Below are positions 7,644 through 16,115 of a DNA stretch of 29,925 nucleotides, one piece after another; position 1 is the first letter of the stretch, and every line of letters begins with the position of its first letter. Under the pieces are notes generated by a model. It was not told the origin of the DNA. It saw only the letters and a list, made by a program, of their open reading frames with translations, and did no database searches. This DNA is from Pseudomonadota bacterium. GTDB taxonomy: Bacteria > Pseudomonadota > Gammaproteobacteria > Steroidobacterales > Steroidobacteraceae. Where the stretch lies: positions 1 through 29,925 of the forward strand of contig CANGMU010000003.1 in the NCBI GenBank assembly GCA_947454665.1. The letters run 5' to 3'. A program made the position numbers and the translations under genes.

Positions 7644-9842
7644 CTAGAAGACCTCGAGTGGATCCACGTCCAGCGCCCAGCGCAGCCCACCCGGCGTGGG
7701 CAATTGCTCGACGCCGGGCAGCCAGCCGGCGAGGAAGCGTTGCAGCAGCGGGCGATCGCCGCTTTCGACGAGCAGCTGTGCATGGTGTCGGCCGGCCCGC
7801 CGCAGCATCGCCGCAGGCACCGGCCCCCGCAGCGCCACCCCGGCTGCGCCCTCGCCCAGCCGCCGGGCTGCCGTCAGGAAATCGATCGCGCCACCCGGCG
7901 ACACACTCGAGGCCCGCAGCAGCGCCAGGCGTCCGTAGGGCGGCCAGCGCGCCGCCGCGCGTTCGGCCAGCGCCTGCTGCGCGAAGCCCCCATATCCTTC
8001 GGTCAGCAGCGCGGTCAGCAGCGGATGGTCCGGGAATTCGGTCTGGATCAGCACCTCGCCCGGCCGCGATGCGCGTCCCGCGCGCCCGGCCACCTGCACG
8101 ATCGTCTGCGCGAGCCGTTCGGCGGCCCGGAAGTCGGTGCTGAACAGGCTCTGGTCCGCGTTCAGCACGCCGACCAGCGTGACGTCCGGGAAGTGGTGCC
8201 CCTTGGTGAGCATCTGCGTGCCGACGAGGATCCGCGCCTCACCCGACGTCACGCGGTCGATCGCGGCCTCCAGGTCATCCGGCTGGCGCACGCTGTCGCG
8301 GTCGAAGCGCGCGATCGGGTATTCCGGGAACAGCGTCTCCAGTGTTTCCTCGACGCGCTCGGTGCCATGACCCAGTGGCTTCACGTCATGGCCACAGCGC
8401 GGGCAACGCGGCAGCAGGCCGCTCTCGGCGCCGCAATGGTGGCAGGACAGTCGCTGCTCGCGCTGGTGCACGGTCATCCGCGCGTCGCAGTGCTCGCACT
8501 CCGCCGACCAGCCGCAACCCTTGCAGAGCAGCGTCGGGGCGTAACCGCGCCGGTTGATGAAGACCAGCACCTGGCCGCCCGCGTCCAGGTGGTGCTTCAT
8601 TGTCATCGACAGCGGCGTCGACAGGCCCTTGCTCACCGGGTGCGCACGCAGGTCCACCAGCTTCATCGCGGGCGGTGCGGCTGCGCCAGCCCGCTGTGGC
8701 AGCGACAGCCGCGTCGTCTTGGCCAGCTGCACGTTGTGCAGCGATTCGAAGGAAGGCGTCGCCGAGCCCAGCAGCACCGGCACCTGCGCGCGCTGCGCGC
8801 GCACGATCGCGAGGTCCCGTGCGTGGTAGCGGAAGCCGCCTTCATGCTGCTTGAACGAGGCGTCATGCTCCTCGTCGACCACGATCAGCCCCAGGTCGGG
8901 CAGTGGCGCAAACACCGCCGAGCGTGTGCCGATGACGATGCGCGCCTCGCCCCGGGCTGCGCTGCGCCAGGCAGCCAGTCGCCCGCGATCGGTCAGCCCA
9001 GAATGCAGCGCTGCGATCGGTACGGCAAATCGCGTGCGGAAGCGTGAGACCAGCTGTGGCGTCAGCCCGATCTCCGGGCAGAGCACGAGCGCCGTTTGGC
9101 CGCGTGCGAGCACGGCATCGATCGCGCGCAGGTAGACCTCGGTCTTGCCGCTGCCCGTCACGCCATCGAGCAGGAAGCTGCCGAAACGGCCCAGCGAACC
9201 GGTCACCGCATTGAAGGCCGCCTGCTGGTCGGCCGACAGCACATGTTCCGACGCGCTGCCTGCGTGGTCGTCCGGCAGCGGTGGGGCCGTGACGCGTTCG
9301 ACCTCTCGGTCCGCGAAGCCCCGCTCGACCAGCGGCCGCAGCGTTTCGCGCCAGCGAGGCAGCCGTTCACCGAGACGATCCGCGTCCAGCGGGCCTTCTG
9401 TGGCCAGCAGGTCCAGCAGTTCCCGCTGCTTGGGTGCGCGGCCCAGGCTGCCGGCGGCGAGCGCCTCGCGCCCGACCGGCGTGGCGGACCAGAGGCTCAC
9501 GGCGTCCTGCGCATCCGCCCCCTCGCGCAGCAGTTTCGGCAGCGCCGAGGCGAACACCGACCCGACGGGGTGGTGGTAATAGTCCGCCGCCCAGGCCAGC
9601 AGGCCCATCAGGCTGGCATCCAGCAGCGGCTCGGCATCGATCACGTCGGTGACCGCGCGCAGCTTGTCCGCAGGCAGTTCCGAGGCCTCGGCATGGCCCA
9701 CGACAAGGCCCACGCGCTGCTGCCGGCCGAAAGGCACGCGCACCCGCGCGCCCAGCGCGGCGGGGGTCTCGCCAGCCCGGTAATCGAGCAGGCGGCGCAG
9801 GGGCGTATCCAGCGCGATCTTGAGAATCGGGCCTTGACTCAC
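7644..9842 (-). CDS. priA: Primosomal protein N' (PriA), replication restart helicase
   Basis: A superfamily 2 3'-5' helicase that recognises abandoned forks and starts reassembly of the replisome. Visible parts: an N-terminal fork-binding domain beginning KIALDTPLRRLLDYR, Walker A GVTGSGKTEVY, the DEEH box, an eight-cysteine zinc region from CKGCGWSAECEHC to CPRCGHD, and the C-terminal helicase motifs with QVAGRAGR. The frame is open to an ATG at 9920, but family members start only a few residues before the KIALDTPL block, so I choose the GTG at 9842 (732 residues). A GTG at 9863 is the alternative. The DnaA-box-like cluster lies over the region between these starts. It is the first gene of a four-gene minus-strand run. 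Confidence 0.93.
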   Translation of the reverse strand: MSQGPILKIALDTPLRRLLDYRAGETPAALGARVRVPFGRQQRVGLVVGHAEASELPADKLRAVTDVIDAEPLLDASLMGLLAWAADYYHHPVGSVFASALPKLLREGADAQDAVSLWSATPVGREALAAGSLGRAPKQRELLDLLATEGPLDADRLGERLPRWRETLRPLVERGFADREVERVTAPPLPDDHAGSASEHVLSADQQAAFNAVTGSLGRFGSFLLDGVTGSGKTEVYLRAIDAVLARGQTALVLCPEIGLTPQLVSRFRTRFAVPIAALHSGLTDRGRLAAWRSAARGEARIVIGTRSAVFAPLPDLGLIVVDEEHDASFKQHEGGFRYHARDLAIVRAQRAQVPVLLGSATPSFESLHNVQLAKTTRLSLPQRAGAAAPPAMKLVDLRAHPVSKGLSTPLSMTMKHHLDAGGQVLVFINRRGYAPTLLCKGCGWSAECEHCDARMTVHQREQRLSCHHCGAESGLLPRCPRCGHDVKPLGHGTERVEETLETLFPEYPIARFDRDSVRQPDDLEAAIDRVTSGEARILVGTQMLTKGHHFPDVTLVGVLNADQSLFSTDFRAAERLAQTIVQVAGRAGRASRPGEVLIQTEFPDHPLLTALLTEGYGGFAQQALAERAAARWPPYGRLALLRASSVSPGGAIDFLTAARRLGEGAAGVALRGPVPAAMLRRAGRHHAQLLVESGDRPLLQRFLAGWLPGVEQLPTPGGLRWALDVDPLEVF

Positions 9843-9855
9843 CGGGGGCGTCCGC

Positions 9856-9890
9856 TTGTCCACACAAGCTGTGGATAACTCTGTGGATGG
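9856..9890. promoter_or_regulatory. Cluster of DnaA-box-like 9-mers at the priA start
   Basis: Three boxes lie within 35 bp: TTGTCCACA at 9856-9864 (plus strand, one mismatch to TTATCCACA), TGTGGATAA at 9870-9878 (a perfect box on the minus strand), and TGTGGATGG at 9882-9890 (minus strand, two mismatches). The second and third are in the same orientation 12 bp apart. They cover the 5' end of priA, just upstream of its preferred GTG start. An AT-richer stretch (about 9905-10040) follows on the far side. The perfect box is seen directly, and DnaA binding or regulation of priA is inference. Confidence 0.6.
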
Positions 9891-10083
9891 AATCCCGCGC
9901 AAGCTGCAAAAAAACGGCAATTTCCGCGTTTCATGAAGGGTTGATCAAAAAATGTACGGTCGAAATTCGCTGAGATAGGAAGAAAAAGTCTTTTCAATCA
10001 ATCGTGTGTGAATGGTAATCTCAGTGTCATCTGAAGAAATACAGATCCCGGCGCCCATGACAACCCACCCAGAAAGGGGCTCC

Positions 10084-11736
10084 ATGGCCCTGTTGACAGT
10101 TGTGCCCGCCGGGTTCCGCCAGCCCATCATACGGTGCGTCGCCCTGCTCGCCGTGGCCCTCGGCGTTGCGTCCTGTGGGGGCGGTGGTGGATCTGCCGGC
10201 GCGGGGACGTCTTCCGGCGGTGCGACATCCGGCAGCTCGACGACGACGCCTGTTTCAACGACGACCGCCGGCATCACCTACACGCCCGGCAACTTCCTGC
10301 CGTACTCCACGTTCGCCTCGCAGTGCGCCGCGCCGCGGACCGGCATCAATCCGCAGACCACACTGGCCTGGCCGGACCGTCAAGGCAGCGTGACCGCTGA
10401 AAACCACTGGTTGCGCGCGTGGACGCACGACCTCTATCTCTGGTTCGACGAGGTCCAGGACCGTGATCCAGGTCAGACCACGACAACGGCCGCCTTCTTC
10501 GACCTGCAGAAGACCACGACACTGACTGCCACCGGCCAGGCCAAGGACCGGTTTCATTTCACCTATCCGACGGCGGACTGGGTGGCCCTTTCCCAATCCG
10601 GCGTTGATGTCAGCTATGGGGTCGACTTCGCGGTGCTGGCTTCGACGCCGCCGCGCCGCATTGTTGTTTCCGCCGTCGAGCCCGGGAGCATGGCGGAGGC
10701 CATGGGTGTCATGCGGGGCGCGGAAGTCGTGTTCGTGGACGCCGTGGATGCGGTGAACGACAACACGGCGACCGGCGTGGCCACGCTCAACGCCGGCATC
10801 TTTCCTTCGAAGGCCGGCGAATCACATGCCTTGTCGCTGCGTGCGCCAGGTGCTGCGGGGTCGACCACGTTCACCCTTCGCGCCGATGCCCTGGTCCGCA
10901 ATCCCGTGCCGCTGGTGCGCAGCGTGGACACACCGACCGGTCGAGTGGGCTACCTGCTCTTCAAAGACCATGTCGCCACCGCTGAGAAGGCGCTCGTCGA
11001 TGCCGTGAACCAGCTGAAAGCCGCCGCCGTGCAGGACCTCGTGCTCGACATCCGCTACAACGGCGGTGGTTATCTCGATATCGCGAACGAACTCGCCTAC
11101 ATGATCGCCGGACCTTCCCGCACGGCGGGCAGGACGTTCGAGCGCATCCAGTTCAACAGCCGGCATCCGTCGACCGATCCGGTGACCGGCAAGCCCATTG
11201 CGCCCGATCCCTTTCTTTCGACGACACAGGGCTTCGGTCAGCTTGCAGCGGGCCAGACGCTGCCTTCCCTGGGGTTGGCGCGCGTGTACATGTTGACGAG
11301 CGCGGACACCTGCTCCGCGAGTGAATCCATCATCAATTCGCTGCGTGGCATCGGTGTGGAGGTGGTGCAGATCGGCGCCACGACCTGTGGCAAGCCGTAT
11401 GGCTTCTATCCGACCGACAACTGTGGCACGACCTATTTCTCCATCCAGTTCCGCGGCGTCAACGACCTGGGCTTCGGTGACTACGTGGAAGGATTTTCGG
11501 CCACGCGCAGGACGGGCGCGGCGCAGGCGAACCTGCCGGGCTGCGGTGTTGCCGACGACTTCAGTCATGCCCTCGGTGATGTCGCAGAGGGTCAGTTCGC
11601 TGCCGCGTTGAACCAGCGCAGTGGCGGGGCCTGTCCGGCCGTCACCGCCACTGCTCAGGCACCGGGTTCCTTCGATGCGGGGTTCGCTGTGCGGCCCCCC
11701 CCGTCGCCATGGCGGGGGAATCGCATCCTCCGTTAA
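10084..11736 (+). CDS. S41-family (C-terminal processing) peptidase, predicted lipoprotein
   Basis: A 550-residue exported serine protease. I choose the ATG at 10084 over the upstream in-frame ATG at 10012 because an AGAAAGGGGC ribosome site lies just ahead and the residues that follow form a normal lipoprotein signal: a hydrophobic ALLAVALG core and the lipobox VASC, with Cys31 the predicted lipidated residue. A Gly/Ser/Thr-rich linker follows, then a PDZ-like region (about 190-270), then the S41 core with LDIRYNGGG, a serine in TSADTCSASE and a lysine in TTCGKPYG that fit the Ser-Lys catalytic pair. Several extra cysteines suggest disulfides in the periplasm. The C-terminus ends PWRGNRILR. 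The substrate is unknown, and it stands alone between priA and the oxidoreductase. Confidence 0.85.
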   Translation: MALLTVVPAGFRQPIIRCVALLAVALGVASCGGGGGSAGAGTSSGGATSGSSTTTPVSTTTAGITYTPGNFLPYSTFASQCAAPRTGINPQTTLAWPDRQGSVTAENHWLRAWTHDLYLWFDEVQDRDPGQTTTTAAFFDLQKTTTLTATGQAKDRFHFTYPTADWVALSQSGVDVSYGVDFAVLASTPPRRIVVSAVEPGSMAEAMGVMRGAEVVFVDAVDAVNDNTATGVATLNAGIFPSKAGESHALSLRAPGAAGSTTFTLRADALVRNPVPLVRSVDTPTGRVGYLLFKDHVATAEKALVDAVNQLKAAAVQDLVLDIRYNGGGYLDIANELAYMIAGPSRTAGRTFERIQFNSRHPSTDPVTGKPIAPDPFLSTTQGFGQLAAGQTLPSLGLARVYMLTSADTCSASESIINSLRGIGVEVVQIGATTCGKPYGFYPTDNCGTTYFSIQFRGVNDLGFGDYVEGFSATRRTGAAQANLPGCGVADDFSHALGDVAEGQFAAALNQRSGGACPAVTATAQAPGSFDAGFAVRPPPSPWRGNRILR

Positions 11737-12749
11737 GGGTGGATGCTGACGACGACCTTGCCGAAGTGCTTGCCACCGAGGAAATGGCCGCAGGCCTGCG
11801 GTAGTTCCTCGAAGGCGAACACGCTGTCGACGACCGGCCGGATGCCGGCCACTTCAACGAAGCGCGCGAGCTGCTCGTGCATCTCGCGGCTGCCCACATA
11901 GATGCCCTGCAAGCGCACGCTGCTGCCGATCAGGCTCATCGGCTCCAGCGCCGCACCGGGGCCGCTCACCGCGCCGATCACGGCCACGGTGCCACCCAGT
12001 CGCGTCGCGGCGATCGATTTCATGATCGTCTGCGAGCCGCCGACCTCCAGCACCAGGTCCGCGCCCGTGCCGCTGGTGCGCTGGATGACTTCGTTGTCCC
12101 AGTCCGGCGTCGTCTTGTAATTGATCGTGTCATCGGCGCCGAGCGAGCGGGCGCGGGCCAGCTTTTCGTCGCTGGACGAGGTGATGATGACGCGGGCGCC
12201 CGCCGCCTTCGCCAGCTGCAGCGCCCAGATCGACACGCCACCCGTGCCCAGCAGCACGACGGTCTGGCCCGGCTTGATCTGCCCGACTTCGAACAGCGCG
12301 CGCCAGGCCGTCACGCCGGCGCAGGACAGGGTCGCGGCCTGCGCGTCGTCCAGGTGCGCCGGGCTCTTCACCAGCGCGTTCTCGTTGAGCACCAGGTCCT
12401 GCGTCAGCACGCCTGCGCCACCGCCACCCAGCGCCGTGGCGAGCTTCGCCCGCGTCGGCTGGCCTTCGATCCAGTCGGGGAAGAAACTGGTCGCGACACG
12501 GTCGCCGACCTTCAGGCGCGTGACCGCACTGCCCGTTTCGACGACTTCGCCTGCGGCGTCGGAGCCTGGCACAAGCGCGTCCTTGCTCACGGCCGGATAC
12601 CAGCCGTTGATGACCATCAGGTCGCGGAAGTTCAGCGCGGCGGCACGGGGGCGCACGCGCACGTCATGAGGGCCGAGTGCCTTCGGGGTCTCATCGACCA
12701 GCTTGAGTCCCGCGATCTGTGATCCGGCAACGATCCGCCATGCTTTCAT
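11733..12749 (-). CDS. Zinc-independent medium-chain dehydrogenase/reductase (quinone-oxidoreductase type)
   Basis: A 338-residue cytoplasmic NAD(P)H-dependent oxidoreductase of the MDR superfamily. The GroES-like N-terminal domain (about residues 1-130) is followed by a Rossmann fold with GTGGVS near residue 155. The catalytic zinc ligands of true alcohol dehydrogenases are replaced: the usual Cys position reads ALNFRD (Asn) and the usual His position reads PGSDAAGE (Ser). The cysteine-rich structural zinc loop is also missing. It is therefore a zinc-free member like quinone oxidoreductase or enoyl reductase, with unknown substrate. The frame is open much further upstream, but MKAWRIV at 12749 is the typical family start. 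It overlaps the 3' end of the S41 gene by 4 bp and diverges from the exonuclease gene with a 36-bp gap. Confidence 0.88.
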   Translation of the reverse strand: MKAWRIVAGSQIAGLKLVDETPKALGPHDVRVRPRAAALNFRDLMVINGWYPAVSKDALVPGSDAAGEVVETGSAVTRLKVGDRVATSFFPDWIEGQPTRAKLATALGGGGAGVLTQDLVLNENALVKSPAHLDDAQAATLSCAGVTAWRALFEVGQIKPGQTVVLLGTGGVSIWALQLAKAAGARVIITSSSDEKLARARSLGADDTINYKTTPDWDNEVIQRTSGTGADLVLEVGGSQTIMKSIAATRLGGTVAVIGAVSGPGAALEPMSLIGSSVRLQGIYVGSREMHEQLARFVEVAGIRPVVDSVFAFEELPQACGHFLGGKHFGKVVVSIHP

Positions 12750-12785
12750 GCTCGAAGCTCCATCCGACAGGTAAAGTTCGCGCCA

Positions 12786-13661
12786 ATGGTCTACCTGATC
12801 GATGCCTCCGTCTACGTCTTCCGCGCCTGGTACGGAACCCCGCCTGACTTCGTCGACCGCGACGGCAACCCCGTGAATGCGGTCTATGGTTTCGCGCGTT
12901 TTCTGCTGGATCTGCTCGAGCGCGCGAAGCCGGAGTACATCGGCGTGGCCTTCGATGGCGCGCTCGCCACGTCTTTCCGCAACCGCATCTATCCGGCCTA
13001 CAAGGCGAACCGTGAGCCGGCACCCGCGGAGCTGCTGCTGCAGTTCGAACGCTGCCGCCAGTTCTGCCATCACCTGGGCCTCGCCTGGTTCACCAGTACG
13101 GAATACGAGGCGGACGACCTTGTTGGCACGCTGGTCCACCGCGCGCGCGAGGAAGGTCTGCGCGCGACCGTCGTCACGCGCGACAAGGATTTCGCGCAGC
13201 TGATCGGTCCGGGCGACGTGTATTGGGACTTTGCGGCCGACGCGCGCTACCTGCACCGGGACATCGAAGACCGTTTCGGCGTCGCGCCGGAACGCTATGC
13301 CGACTACCTCGCGCTGACGGGCGACGCCGTGGACAACATCCCCGGCGTGCCGGGCGTGGGGCCAAAGACGGCGGCCGTGCTCATGAAGGCTCATCCCTCG
13401 CTCGATGACCTCTATGCCAGGCTCGATACGGTGGCCGATCTGCCGCTGCGCGGCGCTTCCGGCCTGGCCGCGAAACTGGCGCAGCACCGCGATGCGGCCT
13501 TTCTGGCGCGTGAACTCACGCGCATCCACTGCAGCGTGCCCATCGAGGTGGACCGCCATGAACTGCGGCGGCGGCCACCCGATCGGGAGGGGCTCGCTCG
13601 ATTCTTTGACGTGCAGGGCTTCGGCAGCGTGCTGCGAAACAGGGTGGACCGGCTAGGATAG
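12786..13661 (+). CDS. Stand-alone 5'-3' exonuclease (PolI N-terminal domain / Xni-like)
   Basis: A 291-residue nuclease corresponding to the 5' nuclease domain of DNA polymerase I without the polymerase. Acidic metal-binding positions are visible in YLIDASVYVFRAW, VAFDGALATSFRN, EYEADDLVGTL and TRDKDFAQL. A helix-hairpin-helix block GDAVDNIPGVPGVGPKTA binds the DNA backbone. The family trims 5' flaps and RNA primers. It is about 40 residues longer than E. coli Xni. The start at 12786 has only a weak AGGT ribosome site. The neighbouring oxidoreductase is divergent and seems unrelated. A separate full polA elsewhere is expected but not visible. Confidence 0.9.
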   Translation: MVYLIDASVYVFRAWYGTPPDFVDRDGNPVNAVYGFARFLLDLLERAKPEYIGVAFDGALATSFRNRIYPAYKANREPAPAELLLQFERCRQFCHHLGLAWFTSTEYEADDLVGTLVHRAREEGLRATVVTRDKDFAQLIGPGDVYWDFAADARYLHRDIEDRFGVAPERYADYLALTGDAVDNIPGVPGVGPKTAAVLMKAHPSLDDLYARLDTVADLPLRGASGLAAKLAQHRDAAFLARELTRIHCSVPIEVDRHELRRRPPDREGLARFFDVQGFGSVLRNRVDRLG

Positions 13662-13687
13662 GCGCCACGTTCAGGGGGTCCCGTTTC

Positions 13688-15646
13688 ATGTCCAACAAGA
13701 ACATCGAGTCCGTTCTGCAGGAAGGTCGGCTTTTCCCGCCAGCGGATAGCTTCAAGGCCGCGGCCGGGCTCGATGCCGCGAAGCTCGCGGCCTTGCATGC
13801 CGCCGCCGAGCACGACCCGACCGGATTCTGGGGCGACCAGGCGCGCGAGGCCCTCACCTGGCATACGCCTTTCACCGACGTGCTCGACGAATCGGAAGCG
13901 CCGAACTACCGCTGGTTCGGCGATGGCAAGCTCAATGTCTCGGTGAACTGCCTCGACGTGCACCTGGCCGAGCGCGGCGACAACACCGCGCTGGTCTTCG
14001 AATCCGAGCCTGGTGCCGTGCGCCGGCTGACCTACCGCGAGCTGCATGCGGAGGTCTGCCGCTTCGCCAATGGCCTGCGCGCGTTGGGCGTCGAGCAGGG
14101 CGACCGCGTCGTCATCTATATGCCGCTGATGCCCGAGGCGATCATCGCCATGCAGGCCTGCGCGCGAATCGGCGCGATCCACTCGGTGGTGTTCGGCGGT
14201 TTTTCCGCGCTGTCGCTGCGCGACCGCATCGAAGATGCCGGCGCGCGCGTGCTCATCACGGCAGACGGCGGAATGCGTGGCGGTAATGTCATCGAGCTCA
14301 AGACCGCCGCCGACAAGGCGCTGTCCGAGGGCTGCGCGAGCATCGAGTCCCTGATCGTGCTGCGCCACACGGGCCACGACGTCCCGATGGTGGCCGGTCG
14401 CGACGTCTGGTGGCAGGACCTCGTGCACGACAAGCCCGCGACCTGCGAGCCGGCCTGGGTCGATGCCGAGCACCCGCTCTTCCTGCTCTATACCTCAGGC
14501 TCCACGGGCAAGCCAAAGGGCATTCAGCACTCCAGCGCGGGCTATCTGCTCGGCGCGAAGCTCAGTACGCAGTGGGTCTTTGATCTCCAGCCCGACGATG
14601 TCTTCTGGTGTACGGCCGACGTGGGCTGGATCACTGGCCACAGCTACGTCGCCTACGGGCCGCTCGCCAACGGCGCCACGGTGGTGCTGTATGAAGGCGG
14701 CCCGACATGGCCGGACGCAGGCCGCTTCTGGCGCATCATCGAGGACCACAAGGTCAGCATCTTCTACACGGCGCCCACCGCGCTGCGTGCGCTGATGAAG
14801 CTCGGCGACGACATCCCGAACTCGTATGACCTCTCTTCGCTGCGTCTGTTGGGCAGCGTCGGCGAACCGATCAATCCGGAAGCCTGGATGTGGTATCGCA
14901 CGGTGATCGGCAAGGACCGCTGCCCGATCGTCGACACCTGGTGGCAGACCGAAACCGGCGCGATCCTCATCTCGCCCGTGCCGGGCGCCACGGCGACCAA
15001 GCCCGGTTCCTGCACGCAGCCGCTGCCCGGCATCGATGCCGCAATCGTCGATGACGAGGGCAATGCAGTCACCAAGCCCGATGCGGGCGGCTATCTCGTC
15101 GTGCGCCGCCCCTGGCCTTCGATGCTGCGTACGATCTGGAACGATAACGATCGTTACATCGACACCTATTGGCACCGTTTCCAGAACCGCTATTACGTCG
15201 CGGGCGACAGTGCGCACCGTGATGCCGACGGCTATTTCTGGATCATGGGCCGCATCGACGACGTGCTGAATGTCTCCGGTCACCGGCTCGGTACGATGGA
15301 GGTCGAATCCGCGCTCGTCGCGCACCACCGCGTCGCCGAGGCCGCCGTCGTCGGCAAGCCGCATCCCGTGAAGGGCGAAGCGGTGTTTGCCTATGTCGTC
15401 TGCCGTGGCGAGCGGCCGATGGGCGATACGCGTGCCTTCGTCGAGGAATTGCGGCAATGGGTCGGCGAGCAGATCGGGGCGATCGCCAAGCCTGATGAAA
15501 TCCGTTTCGCGGACAACCTGCCCAAGACGCGCTCCGGCAAGATCATGCGTCGTCTCCTGCGCGCCATCGCGCGCGACGAGGAGATCACGCAGGACATCTC
15601 GACGCTCGAGAATCCGCAGATCGTCGACCAGCTGAGAGGCAAGTGA
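13688..15646 (+). CDS. acs: Acetyl-coenzyme A synthetase
   Basis: A 652-residue AMP-forming acetate-CoA ligase, the usual length for the family. Motifs: the phosphate-binding loop YTSGSTGKPKG near residue 265, DVGWITGHSY, the WWQTETG block, YVAGDSAHRD, and the C-terminal PKTRSGKIMRR whose lysine is the site acetylated by Pat-type enzymes in relatives. It turns acetate, ATP and CoA into acetyl-CoA in the cytoplasm. An AGGGGG ribosome site precedes the ATG. The next gene begins 1 nt after the stop and dctA follows, so acetate activation and C4-dicarboxylate uptake probably share one mRNA. Confidence 0.97.
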   Translation: MSNKNIESVLQEGRLFPPADSFKAAAGLDAAKLAALHAAAEHDPTGFWGDQAREALTWHTPFTDVLDESEAPNYRWFGDGKLNVSVNCLDVHLAERGDNTALVFESEPGAVRRLTYRELHAEVCRFANGLRALGVEQGDRVVIYMPLMPEAIIAMQACARIGAIHSVVFGGFSALSLRDRIEDAGARVLITADGGMRGGNVIELKTAADKALSEGCASIESLIVLRHTGHDVPMVAGRDVWWQDLVHDKPATCEPAWVDAEHPLFLLYTSGSTGKPKGIQHSSAGYLLGAKLSTQWVFDLQPDDVFWCTADVGWITGHSYVAYGPLANGATVVLYEGGPTWPDAGRFWRIIEDHKVSIFYTAPTALRALMKLGDDIPNSYDLSSLRLLGSVGEPINPEAWMWYRTVIGKDRCPIVDTWWQTETGAILISPVPGATATKPGSCTQPLPGIDAAIVDDEGNAVTKPDAGGYLVVRRPWPSMLRTIWNDNDRYIDTYWHRFQNRYYVAGDSAHRDADGYFWIMGRIDDVLNVSGHRLGTMEVESALVAHHRVAEAAVVGKPHPVKGEAVFAYVVCRGERPMGDTRAFVEELRQWVGEQIGAIAKPDEIRFADNLPKTRSGKIMRRLLRAIARDEEITQDISTLENPQIVDQLRGK

Positions 15647-15647
15647 G

Positions 15648-16115
15648 ATGAAGAAGCGAACGCTGCTGCAGGGCGCATGGCTGGTCGCTGCAGGCCTGAT
15701 GGTCCGTGTCCCGGTAGCCGAAGCGGCTGCGCCGCGCAGCGACGCGGCGGTGGGCGTCATCAAGGCTTTCTTTGCCGCCTACTCGCGCCGGGATGTTGAA
15801 GGCTGCATGGCCTGCTTCGACAGCGGGTCGGATGTGTTCGCCTACGGTTCCGGTCCCGGCGAGAAACGGTCCGGTCGCGAGGCGATCCGCCAGCAGCTGC
15901 TGGCGGACTGGGCGCAGACGAAAGCCGCACGCCTCGCGGATACCTGGCATGACGTGCAGCGGGACGCGGCCATCAGCTGGATCGCCAGCGATGTCGCGGT
16001 GCATGTCGTGGGTGCGGATGGCGCGCAGGATCTCGAGGCGAGGGCGACCTTCGTCCTGCGCCAACGCGCAGGCGGCTGGCGCATCGTCCAGATGCATTTC
16101 TCGTTGCCTGTCTGA
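15648..16115 (+). CDS. Exported NTF2/SnoaL-like protein
   Basis: A 155-residue protein with a Sec-type signal peptide (basic KKR, hydrophobic stretch to about residue 26, cleavage near AEAAAP). The mature part has the SnoaL/DUF4440-like pattern: AVGVIKAFFAAYSRRDVEGCMACFD at the start, ending RQRAGGWRIVQMHFS. Such cone-shaped folds bind small molecules or serve as isomerases, and no catalytic residues can be assigned here. It starts 1 nt after the acs stop and its TGA overlaps the dctA ATG, so the three genes are translationally coupled. The role between acetate activation and dicarboxylate transport is unknown. Confidence 0.8.
   Translation: MKKRTLLQGAWLVAAGLMVRVPVAEAAAPRSDAAVGVIKAFFAAYSRRDVEGCMACFDSGSDVFAYGSGPGEKRSGREAIRQQLLADWAQTKAARLADTWHDVQRDAAISWIASDVAVHVVGADGAQDLEARATFVLRQRAGGWRIVQMHFSLPV

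Noticed and set aside
9842..9920. ATG at 9920 as the priA start
   Set aside because: It would add 26 residues absent from the family, and that stretch is the DnaA-box DNA. The family's conserved N-terminus begins just after the GTG at 9842.
9842..10083. A replication origin at the DnaA-box cluster
   Set aside because: Only one perfect box is present, dnaA, dnaN, rpmH or parAB genes are absent, and there is no AT-rich 13-mer array. A regulatory or titration site is more likely.
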